64,000 bases of DNA from Bradyrhizobium manausense. GTDB lineage: Bacteria; Pseudomonadota; Alphaproteobacteria; Rhizobiales; Xanthobacteraceae. Made by a program: the position numbers and the translations under genes. Each line of letters starts with the position of its first letter. Within the stretch, counting starts at the first letter, position 1. The notes under the pieces were generated by a model, which saw only the letters and a program-made list of their open reading frames with translations, ran no database searches and was not told where the DNA came from. The DNA lies in contig NZ_JAFCJI010000002.1 of assembly GCF_018131105.1 (NCBI RefSeq), positions 372,001-436,000 of the forward strand, written 5' to 3'. Below, one piece after another: positions 33,953 to 41,682 of this stretch.

Positions 33953-34369
33953 ATGAACAAGACTGCGCTGGTTCTCGCAACCGTCGGCGCCCTCGGCGTG
34001 AGCGCCGTGGCAGCACCCACGCCTGCGGAAGCGCGCTGGCGTGGCGGCTTCGGCCCGGCGCTGGCAGGCGGATTGATTGCAGGCGCCGTCTTCGGCGGCC
34101 TGGCCTCTTCCGCTTACGCGTATGGTCCAGGCTACGGCTACTACGGCCCGGGTTACGGCTACTACGGCGGTTACGCGCCGGCGTATTACGGCGGCGGCTA
34201 CGACCCCTACCCGTGGGGCGGTTACTCCACGACCTACTACAGCAGTGGGTATGCCCCGGCCTATTACGGCTACCGCTATCGCCGCGTCGTGCGTCCAGCT
34301 TACGCCTACTATGGCGCTCCGTTCCCGCGGCGGCACTTCTATCACCATCGCTGGCACCATCACTGGTGA
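33953..34369 (+). CDS. Secreted Gly/Tyr-rich protein, 138 residues
   Basis: The signal peptide (MNKTALVLATVGALGVSAVA) is followed by WRGGFGPALAGGLIAGAVFG, a glycine-zipper-like helix, and then Tyr/Gly repeats (YGPGYGYYGPGYGYYGGY). The protein ends in a His/Arg cluster (HFYHHRWHHHW). Similar proteins are frequent in rhizobia and are thought to sit in the envelope. The ATG follows GAGGAGGAAG, a very strong ribosome site, which suggests high expression. Confidence 0.75.
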   Translation: MNKTALVLATVGALGVSAVAAPTPAEARWRGGFGPALAGGLIAGAVFGGLASSAYAYGPGYGYYGPGYGYYGGYAPAYYGGGYDPYPWGGYSTTYYSSGYAPAYYGYRYRRVVRPAYAYYGAPFPRRHFYHHRWHHHW

Positions 34370-34386
34370 TGTGAAGCGGCAAGACA

Positions 34387-34410
34387 GGGTCAGCGCGGAA
34401 CGCTGACCCC
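34387..34410 (+). terminator. Hairpin terminator
   Basis: GGGTCAGCG and CGCTGACCC pair as a nine-base stem around CGGAA, just after the Gly/Tyr-rich gene. The following T-tract is weak (CTCGATTTC), so termination efficiency is uncertain. Confidence 0.6.
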
Positions 34411-34511
34411 TCGATTTCAAGTGGCAGGTCGATGCTGCGGCTCTCGACGAGAGAGATCACGCGCGGCCGCGATCAGCAGGACTTTCACCAGACAAATCCA
34501 AGGAGACCGAG

Positions 34512-36230
34512 ATGAACGTTGGAAAGAAGAAGTTTCTATTGACCACAGCAGTGCTGTTCGCCGGCGTCAGCCTGGCGTCGGTGCAGGGATCCGCGCAAGG
34601 CATGCGCGAAGGTGCCGGCGGCGGAATGAGTGCTGGCGGCGGAGCCGGCGGCAGCGCCAGCGGTGGTGCTGCAGAACATTCCAGCGGCGCGACGTCGCAC
34701 GGTGCAGGCGGTGCCTCCCACAGCGAAGGCATGACCCAGGGCCGCGCCGGCGGCCGGGCAGAAGGTTCCGCCACGACGCACGAAAGCAGCCGCGCCGCCG
34801 ACAAGGGTGACAAGCAGACCGTCGGCCAGGGGCGCGATCACGACACTTCGCGCCAGTCGCAATCCGCGCACGAGAAGCAGGGCAAGGGCCAGACCGTCGG
34901 TCAGTCGCATGGCGATCGCGACCACGCGCGCCAGTCCAAATCCGAGAGCGACAAGAGCGAACAGAAGAACCAGACTGTCGGCCAGAGCCGCAACGATCGC
35001 ACGCATCAGTCGCAAGGCGCAGAGCAGAACAAGAGCACGACAACGGGCGCCAACACCAGGGACAACGCCCGGGACAAGAGTGCGCAAGACAAGAGCACCC
35101 AGGACAAGAACGCCGAAGGCAAGAATGCGCAGGGTCAGAGCACCACCACGACCGGTGCGAATACCAAGAGCGACGCCCAGAACAAGAACGCGCAGGATCA
35201 GAGCAAGACGACCACCGGCGCGAACACTGGCAGCAACGCCCAGAGCCAGAACGCGCAGGGCACGACGACCGGTGCCAACACGCAGGGACAGACCAACGCC
35301 CAGGCGCAGACCCAAAACGGAGCTACCCAGAGCATGTCCGGCCGCGTGCAGGTGAGCGCGCAGCAGCAGACACGATTGCAACAGTCGGTGCTGAGCTCGC
35401 GCAATGTTGCGCGGGTGCGGGTCAATGACAATGCGATCCACTTCCGCGTCAATGCCGGCGTGGTGGTGCCGCGGAACATCTCGGTGATCGCGGTCTCGGA
35501 CTATCCGGCGCTGATCGACGTCTACCCGGACTACCGCGACGACAGCTTCTTCGTCGTGAATGACGAGATCGTCGTCACCGACCACAGCCGCAGGATCGTC
35601 GACGTCATTCCCGCGGGTCCGCGGACACATTATGCCCACCGCGGCAGCTCGAGCGGTGGCAGCAGCAGCGTTGCAGCGCTGAATCTCAGCCCCGACGAGA
35701 TCCGTATCGTTCAGCGCGTCCTGATCCAACGCGGCATACTGTCCGGCGAGGCCGACGGCATCCTCGGACCGGATACGCGCCACGCACTGATCTCCTTCCA
35801 GCGACAGGAGGGCTTCCAGGCGAGCGGCTCGATCGATACCCGCACCGTCGCTGCGCTTGGCGTGTCCAACCAGATCAGCGCCACCCAGGGCCAGTCGACG
35901 ACGGTCGGCCAGGGCGGAAACAACCAGTCGACGCAGCAGAACACCACCGGGCAAGGCACCGGTCAGGGCAACGCGCCGGCGCAGCAGAACCAGACCACTG
36001 GTCAGGCTCCGCAGAACCAGCCGTCCACGACCGGCCAGGCTCAGCAGAACCAGCCGGCGAACTCGGGCCAGGCCAGCACGAAACCGCCGTCGGGTCAGAC
36101 GACCGGCCAGGCCCCGAGCAACAACCAGTCGACCGGTCAGCCCAGCACCAACCAGAACAGCCAGACTGGACAGACCAACCAGAACAATGCCCCGCCGCCG
36201 TCGACGTCAGGGCAGCCGGCCAAGAAGTAA
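34512..36230 (+). CDS. Secreted DUF1236 and peptidoglycan-binding protein with Gln/Asn-rich repeats
   Basis: This 572-residue protein starts with a signal peptide (FLLTTAVLFAGVSLASVQGS). A long Gly/Ser/Asn/Gln-rich region (about 30-275) follows, with repeated TVGQ and TTTGAN motifs. The DUF1236-like module lies at about 285-375 (VPRNISVIAVSDYPALIDVY). A peptidoglycan-binding helical repeat (about 395-455: LSPDEIRIVQRVLIQRGIL, GILGPDTRHALISFQRQ) comes next, and the C-terminal tail is rich in NQ, TGQ and Pro. It is probably bound to peptidoglycan in the periplasm. Low-complexity regions of this kind often vary in length between strains. A good terminator follows. Confidence 0.8.
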   Translation: MNVGKKKFLLTTAVLFAGVSLASVQGSAQGMREGAGGGMSAGGGAGGSASGGAAEHSSGATSHGAGGASHSEGMTQGRAGGRAEGSATTHESSRAADKGDKQTVGQGRDHDTSRQSQSAHEKQGKGQTVGQSHGDRDHARQSKSESDKSEQKNQTVGQSRNDRTHQSQGAEQNKSTTTGANTRDNARDKSAQDKSTQDKNAEGKNAQGQSTTTTGANTKSDAQNKNAQDQSKTTTGANTGSNAQSQNAQGTTTGANTQGQTNAQAQTQNGATQSMSGRVQVSAQQQTRLQQSVLSSRNVARVRVNDNAIHFRVNAGVVVPRNISVIAVSDYPALIDVYPDYRDDSFFVVNDEIVVTDHSRRIVDVIPAGPRTHYAHRGSSSGGSSSVAALNLSPDEIRIVQRVLIQRGILSGEADGILGPDTRHALISFQRQEGFQASGSIDTRTVAALGVSNQISATQGQSTTVGQGGNNQSTQQNTTGQGTGQGNAPAQQNQTTGQAPQNQPSTTGQAQQNQPANSGQASTKPPSGQTTGQAPSNNQSTGQPSTNQNSQTGQTNQNNAPPPSTSGQPAKK

Positions 36231-36251
36231 TCCAGCCGGTGACACGCCTTG

Positions 36252-36276
36252 AGCCCCGCCTTTGGCGGGGCTCTTT
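36252..36276 (+). terminator. Intrinsic terminator
   Basis: AGCCCCGCC and GGCGGGGCT form a nine-base stem with a TTT loop and a short pyrimidine tail (CTTTC). It ends the DUF1236-type gene. Confidence 0.8.
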
Positions 36277-36302
36277 CGCGAATGGTAGTGGAACAATCCG
36301 GA

Positions 36303-37004
36303 TCAGCCTTTTTGAAGTGCAGCTGCCGCCTTGCGTATCACATCGATCACGATGGCGGGCTGGGACAGCATCGGCACGTGGCTGCTCGTCACTTCGGTGA
36401 TGGTCGCGCCCATGCGCTTGGAGACCCAGCGTTGCAGATCGGGATTTACGGTGCGGTCCTGCGTGGCCAGAATGTACCAGCTCGGCTTCGACCGCCACGC
36501 GACCTTGTCCGCGGTGAGCTTCTGCTGCTGGAATAAATCGGCGACGGGCGCATAGTGGGTGGCCCACACCAGCTTCTGGTCCGCCTCGGAAAGATCGCCC
36601 GCGAAGAACTCCGTGCCGTTCGGAAGCAGCCACGCACGCCCATCCGCGATCTCGACGCGGGAGAAAATATCCGACGGATACTTCTCGAGCTGGTCCTGCA
36701 CGGTCTCGCCGGCATCCGGCGCGACCGCAGCAATGTAGACGAGACCAGCCACGCGCTCGTCAGTGCCCGCGCCGGTGATGGTGGCGCCGCCATAGGAATG
36801 ACCGACGAGCAGGACAGGGCTATCGACGCGGTTGAGCGTGCGCTTCACCGTCGCCAGGTCTTCTTCGTAGGAGTCCAGACCGTATTGAACGGCGATCACC
36901 TCATGCCCGTCCGCCTGCAATGCCGGAATGACTTTGCTGAAGCACGAGCCGTCGGCCCAGATGCCGTGACAGAAAACGATCGCTGGTTTGGCTTTCGCGG
37001 GCAT
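36303..37004 (-). CDS. Alpha/beta hydrolase
   Basis: This 233-residue protein has the alpha/beta-hydrolase pattern. The oxyanion motif is FCHGIWADGSCF, the nucleophile elbow is LLVGHSYGGATI (Ser near residue 69), the acid region is ILATQDRTVNP, and the catalytic His lies in TSSHVPMLSQPAIV. The order and size resemble esterases of the salicylate-binding/MES and pheromone-like group found in soil bacteria. It would hydrolyse an ester or related bond; the substrate is unknown. The ATG at 37004 follows AAAGGAG with five bases of spacing. It is a cytoplasmic single gene. Confidence 0.85.
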   Translation of the reverse strand: MPAKAKPAIVFCHGIWADGSCFSKVIPALQADGHEVIAVQYGLDSYEEDLATVKRTLNRVDSPVLLVGHSYGGATITGAGTDERVAGLVYIAAVAPDAGETVQDQLEKYPSDIFSRVEIADGRAWLLPNGTEFFAGDLSEADQKLVWATHYAPVADLFQQQKLTADKVAWRSKPSWYILATQDRTVNPDLQRWVSKRMGATITEVTSSHVPMLSQPAIVIDVIRKAAAALQKG

Positions 37005-37254
37005 TTGCACTCCTTTGCAATTGGAGAGCGCAGTATGGGCGATGAAGCAGCGATGTCTTTCGCGTTAGCACGATAGAGGGAATCAGACCTGCGGAGAAGC
37101 GCTGCAGCGAAGCAATTCATCAGCGCCTCCAGGGCAGGTCGTGTGTTCTCGCAAACGAAGATGCGTCTTCGAAAGAACCAGGGTTCGTTCGCGGTGATAA
37201 GCCTTTGATGTCGCTTACGGGTCCGGCTTCTCGAAATCCAGGAAGGTGCTTCCG

Positions 37255-37533
37255 ATGGGTCTGCTGTCAAAAACGGCCATAGCAACGGCAGTGTTCGCGA
37301 TCGTTTCAGGTCAGGCGCTTTCGCAAGCCTGCTGGGACTTCAAGCCGGACATGGCCTACATGTATCGCGGGCCTGGAAACATGACGACCGTCGCCTTTCG
37401 AGAAGGCCATCGCGACGGGATCATGAAATACGCAACGAAGGTGCCGACGAAGACCGTCTTCTTCATGAAGGATGGCGAACTCTACTCAGCATCGGGAATG
37501 CCGGATTCGTTCAACGGACTTCATATGGAATGA
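37255..37533 (+). CDS. Small secreted protein, 92 residues
   Basis: The signal peptide (MGLLSKTAIATAVFAIVSGQ, ending at ALS or ALSQ) is followed by a short mature domain with CWDFKPDMAYMYRGPGNMTT and VFFMKDGELYSASGM. One cysteine is present. No family is recognised. The ATG at 37255 follows GGAAGG; an earlier ATG at 37246 is possible. It converges with the GGDEF-EAL gene. Confidence 0.6.
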   Translation: MGLLSKTAIATAVFAIVSGQALSQACWDFKPDMAYMYRGPGNMTTVAFREGHRDGIMKYATKVPTKTVFFMKDGELYSASGMPDSFNGLHME

Positions 37534-37546
37534 TCTGCCCGTAGCG

Positions 37547-40132
37547 CTACGCCGAGCGTTTCACCACAGCCGTCGCCCCCGGCTTGATGTCCAGCCGGCC
37601 GAGCATCGCCCTCGCCTGCTCGGCGCAGTGCTCGATCAGCCAACGCTCGAAGGCGACGGGCGCGAGCGCAGGGGCATAGAGGAAGCCCTGGACGACGTCG
37701 CAGCCGAGCTCTGCGAGCACCTTGCGCTGGCCTTCGGTCTCGACGCCTTCGGCGACCACGGTCATTCCGAGCCCTTGACCGACGCGCACCACGGCAGTGG
37801 CGATGGCAACTGCGCTCGCGTCCTTCTCAATGTCTCGCATGAAACTGCGGTCGATCTTCAACTCGCGGATCGGCAGATGCGCAAGCCGGCTGAGGCTCGA
37901 ATAGCCGGTACCGAAATCGTCGACGGACAGGCCGACGCCGAGCGCGCGGATCGCGTGCATCGTCTCCAGCGCAGCCGCGCCATCCTGCATGAAAGTGCCT
38001 TCGGTGATCTCCAGCATCAGGGCATCCGGCGGCAACTGATATTCGGCGAGAATGTCTTCGAGCCGCGCAGCCAGCGTGACGTTGCGGAAATTGATCGGCG
38101 ACAGATTGACCGAGACGGAGGGAATGTTGAGCCCGGCGCGGCGCCAGATCGCCATCTGCCGGCAGGCCTCGCGCACCGACCACAGGCCGATCTGCTCGAT
38201 CAGGCCGCATTCTTCTGCGAGCGGAATGAACCTTGCCGGTGAGACATCGCCGAGCGCGGCGTCGCGCCATCGCGCCAGCGCCTCGACGCCATGGATGGCG
38301 CCGTCGCTGCTGCGGATCTGCGGCTGATAGCTCAGGCTCAGGGCATTGTCGACGATGGCGCGGCGAAGCGCTGCAATCATCGCCAGCCGCTGCTCGGCGA
38401 GCCCGTTCATCTCGGCAGAGAACATGCGATGGGTCGAGCGGCCGGCCTGCTTGGCCATGTACATGGCGGCATCGGCCTGCTGCATCAGCGTGTCGATGTC
38501 GGTGGCATGATCAGGATAGAGGCTGATGCCGATGCTGGCCGACATCGGCATCAGCTTCGATCCGAGCCGCAGCGGCGCGGCCAGCGCCTCGGCGATCCCG
38601 GTCGCGACGTGCTCGGCGCTCTCGGCATTGCGGTTCGGCAGCAGGATGACGAACTCATCGCCGCCGAGCCGGCCCAGCATGTCCTCGGGGCCGATCTGCT
38701 CGCGCAAACGCTGCGCCAGCCGGATCAGCAGCTCGTCGCCCGCGGCGTGGCCGAGCGTGTCGTTGACGTCCTTGAAATGGTCGACATCGAGAAAGGCCAG
38801 CGCGACATGGCCGCCGGTCGGGCAGGCATCGATTGCGGTGGTGATCAGGTGCCGCAGTTGCGCGCGGTTGGGCAGGCCGGTGAGGATGTCGTGATAGGCG
38901 AGCCGCGCGATCTCCGCGCGCGCCTCCTTGCGCTCGATCGCGAAGGCACCGAGGTTGACGCAGGCATCGACGATGCGCCGGTGCCAGTTGCTCGGCGCGC
39001 GCGGCTCGCGGAAATAGAAGGCGAAGGTGGCGATGACGCGACCGTCCTTGGCCTTGATCGGTGTCGACCAGCAGGCGTGCAAGCCGATTTCGAGCGGCAT
39101 GGCCTTGTAGGGCTGCCAGCGCGGATCAGTGTCGAGATCTTCGGCCAGAACCGGCTCGCCGTAGAAGGCGGCGGTACCGCAGGAGCCGACATGAGGGCCG
39201 ATCGGGATGCCGTCGAGCGCGCGGGAATAGGCGTCAGGCAGGCTCGGACCGCCGAGCGGGTGGATCAATCCCGCGGAATCGATATGGAGCAGCGAGCAGA
39301 CGACGTCAGGCGCGATCTCCTCGACACGGCGGCACAGCCGGTCGGCAATCTCGGTGATCGGGACCTCGTCGGCGAGCGCACTCATGATGAGCTGCTGGAG
39401 CGAGCGCAACTGCCTGGACTCGGTGATGTCCTCCAGCAGCGCGAAGATGTGCTTGACGCGGCCCTTCTTGTCGCGGAAAGCGTCGACCCGGGCAGAAACC
39501 CAGATTTCCTCGCCATCCTTGGTGTAGACCATCGTCTCGACCTCACCACGCCGGCCGCCGTCGAGCAGTCGCTTGACCAGCTTCGCGATCGCGGTGCGGT
39601 TGGTGTGGCAGCCGGCGATGAGCTCGCCTGCGCGCCGTCCCTCGGCCTCCTCGCTGGTGTAGCCGAACAGCGTCGTGAAGGACGAATTGACGTAGCGGAT
39701 GTTCTGCTCGACGTCAGTGATGATCACCGCGCGGTTGGTCTGATCGGAGACCGCGTTCAGCAGCCCGATCCTGACGCGGCGCTCGGCGTCGGCGGTGACG
39801 TCGCGCGCGAACAAAATGTGATGGGTTTCGCCGCCGATGATCGCCGACGACAGCGCGATCGTCGCCTTGATCCGGCTGCCATCGCGCCGCATCAGGCTGA
39901 TCTCGTCGCGAAAATCCGCGACCGGATCGGCCTGAAGGCATTTGAGCGTGAGAATTGCGGCATCGTGGCCGAGCGCGTCGGCGCGCCCGAGCTTCCAGAT
40001 GCGCTCCGCGCCGGCGTTGAAATGGGTGATGCGATGGGCGGCATCGACGATGACGATGCCGTCGTCGGCGCATTCGAGCGCCGCGCGCAGCACGTCCGGC
40101 ATTTCTGTCACAAGGCGGTCGCTGGTCGTCAT
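37547..40132 (-). CDS. PAS-GAF-GGDEF-EAL cyclic-di-GMP protein
   Basis: This 861-residue cytoplasmic protein has two PAS domains (about 10-115 and 125-240), a GAF domain (about 250-400), a diguanylate cyclase domain with intact GRLGGDEFVILL (GGDEF near residues 486-490) and a phosphodiesterase domain with GVEALARW, EITEGTF, DDFGTGYSSL and KIDRSFM. The cyclase lacks the inhibitory RxxD site (GPED is found instead). Both activities look possible by sequence. Which dominates probably depends on signals sensed by PAS and GAF. It lies on the same strand as the MFS and second GGDEF-EAL genes, 157 bases downstream of the MFS gene. Confidence 0.9.
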   Translation of the reverse strand: MTTSDRLVTEMPDVLRAALECADDGIVIVDAAHRITHFNAGAERIWKLGRADALGHDAAILTLKCLQADPVADFRDEISLMRRDGSRIKATIALSSAIIGGETHHILFARDVTADAERRVRIGLLNAVSDQTNRAVIITDVEQNIRYVNSSFTTLFGYTSEEAEGRRAGELIAGCHTNRTAIAKLVKRLLDGGRRGEVETMVYTKDGEEIWVSARVDAFRDKKGRVKHIFALLEDITESRQLRSLQQLIMSALADEVPITEIADRLCRRVEEIAPDVVCSLLHIDSAGLIHPLGGPSLPDAYSRALDGIPIGPHVGSCGTAAFYGEPVLAEDLDTDPRWQPYKAMPLEIGLHACWSTPIKAKDGRVIATFAFYFREPRAPSNWHRRIVDACVNLGAFAIERKEARAEIARLAYHDILTGLPNRAQLRHLITTAIDACPTGGHVALAFLDVDHFKDVNDTLGHAAGDELLIRLAQRLREQIGPEDMLGRLGGDEFVILLPNRNAESAEHVATGIAEALAAPLRLGSKLMPMSASIGISLYPDHATDIDTLMQQADAAMYMAKQAGRSTHRMFSAEMNGLAEQRLAMIAALRRAIVDNALSLSYQPQIRSSDGAIHGVEALARWRDAALGDVSPARFIPLAEECGLIEQIGLWSVREACRQMAIWRRAGLNIPSVSVNLSPINFRNVTLAARLEDILAEYQLPPDALMLEITEGTFMQDGAAALETMHAIRALGVGLSVDDFGTGYSSLSRLAHLPIRELKIDRSFMRDIEKDASAVAIATAVVRVGQGLGMTVVAEGVETEGQRKVLAELGCDVVQGFLYAPALAPVAFERWLIEHCAEQARAMLGRLDIKPGATAVVKRSA

Positions 40133-40289
40133 GGTCGGGCCCGGCAGCATCAGAGCAATGCGGCAATTTGCCCAAGGCTAACGCTTCGATGGTGTCCAAG
40201 ACGTTTTTGCAACCGGCTCGCGTGCAGCCAAGCCGCGACATGCTTAACATTCCGCCAAAGATGCGGAGGCAATCCAGCGCAGAAGGAAC

Positions 40290-41606
40290 CTATCCTGCCC
40301 CGGTTCCGGACTGGAGCGCATGCAGTCGGCCCGCCACGGCCCGCACCTTGCCGGGCGAGGCCCGCCAGACCGACAGCGCCGAGAGGCCGCTGACGATGAT
40401 GGCAATGCCGAACGCAAGCGTGTAGTCGCCGGCGCGATCGTAGAGCAGGCCGGTCAACCAGGGGCCGGCCGCGCCGCCCGCCAGCGCCGCGAGCATGATC
40501 ATGCCGAAGATGCTGCCCTGGTGGCGGCCCTGGAAGATCTCGAACACCACCGCGCCCATGATCGAGGTGAGGCCGTAGCCGAGCGCGCCTTGCGTGAACA
40601 CCATCAGGCAGACCAGCCAGAACGAGGGTTGGTATTTCAGCGCGATCAGTGCGGCGAAGCAGATCGCAAAGCCGGCGCAGCTGATCGCCCAGACCCATTC
40701 CCGTCCGATGCGATCGGAGATGTGGCCGAGAAAAATCTGCCCGGGGATGCCGAGCAGGCTGACGGCGCCGAGCGCCCATACCGCAACACCGGGGCTGAAA
40801 CCGATGTCGAGCAGGAATTTTGTCTGGTGCACCTGCACCGCGTACCAGATGTACAGGCCGCAGAAATAGCCGAGCGCGATCCACCAGAAGCGCGCGGTCG
40901 CGACCGCCCGTCTCAGCGTCCAGTCGGTCGCGGCCCAGACGGGATCGACGACGTTGGAGACCGGCTTGACGGCCCCCGCCGCCGGCGCAGCGTCGCCGTC
41001 CGGCTGGAGGCCGATGTCTTCGGGACGCTTGTGCAGGAGCAGATTGATCGGCGCCAGCACGATCAGGATCATCAATCCCATCGCGGTGCAGGCCGTGCGC
41101 CAACCGGTCTGCTCGATCAGGTGCTGCACCCATGGCAGCAGCGTCACCGAACCAATGCCGACGCCCGCAAAGGCGATGCCGATGGCAAAGCCGCGCTTGC
41201 GGATGAACCAGTTCGGCAGGAACAGCGACTGGCCGGAATAGCCGAGACACACCGAACCGGCGCCGACCATGACGCCAAGCGTCGAATAGAGATGCCAGGG
41301 TTGGCTCGTGAGCGGCGCGAGCAGCAGCCCGCCGGCCATCAGCGCCACACCGAGCAACATCACCGCGCGCGGCCCCGCACGATCCATCAGCCGGCCGATC
41401 AGCGGGCTCGCCACGCCGGAGGCGACGAAACCAAAGGAGAAGGCGCCCGCGGTGACGCCGCGCTCCCAGCCGAACTCGGAGAGGATCGGCGGAAAGAACA
41501 GCGAAAAGGAGGTGCGCGCGTTGACGCCGATGGCCATGGTGACAAACGTCACGGCAACCACGACCCAGCCGTAGAAGAACGGAAGCCGCATTTTTCTGTA
41601 TTTCAT
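40290..41606 (-). CDS. Major facilitator superfamily transporter
   Basis: This protein of about 438 residues has twelve hydrophobic helices. The MFS motif A-like loop between helices 2 and 3 (IGRLMDRAGPRAVMLLG) and its half-repeat FLGHISDRIGREWVWAI confirm the superfamily. It resembles oxalate:formate antiporter-like or monocarboxylate-type MFS proteins (opening YGWVVVAVTFVTMAIGVNAR). The substrate cannot be assigned. The ATG at 41606 is used, but the preceding AGGG is very close, and an in-frame ATG at 41630 remains possible. A 7+7 inverted repeat spans the start region. Confidence 0.8.
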   Translation of the reverse strand: MKYRKMRLPFFYGWVVVAVTFVTMAIGVNARTSFSLFFPPILSEFGWERGVTAGAFSFGFVASGVASPLIGRLMDRAGPRAVMLLGVALMAGGLLLAPLTSQPWHLYSTLGVMVGAGSVCLGYSGQSLFLPNWFIRKRGFAIGIAFAGVGIGSVTLLPWVQHLIEQTGWRTACTAMGLMILIVLAPINLLLHKRPEDIGLQPDGDAAPAAGAVKPVSNVVDPVWAATDWTLRRAVATARFWWIALGYFCGLYIWYAVQVHQTKFLLDIGFSPGVAVWALGAVSLLGIPGQIFLGHISDRIGREWVWAISCAGFAICFAALIALKYQPSFWLVCLMVFTQGALGYGLTSIMGAVVFEIFQGRHQGSIFGMIMLAALAGGAAGPWLTGLLYDRAGDYTLAFGIAIIVSGLSALSVWRASPGKVRAVAGRLHALQSGTGAG

Positions 41607-41611
41607 CCCTA

Positions 41612-41631
41612 GATGATCACTACCGATCATC
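41612..41631. promoter_or_regulatory. Inverted repeat at the MFS gene start
   Basis: GATGATC and GATCATC are exact inverted arms with a six-base spacer, directly at the 5-prime end of the MFS gene. It could be an operator for a GntR-like or similar regulator, but no such regulator is adjacent. The evidence is the symmetry only. Confidence 0.35.
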
Positions 41632-41682
41632 CGGGACTGCCCGGGTCAAGCGATTTTCGAGGATGCGGCCTGAGCGGCCGGC

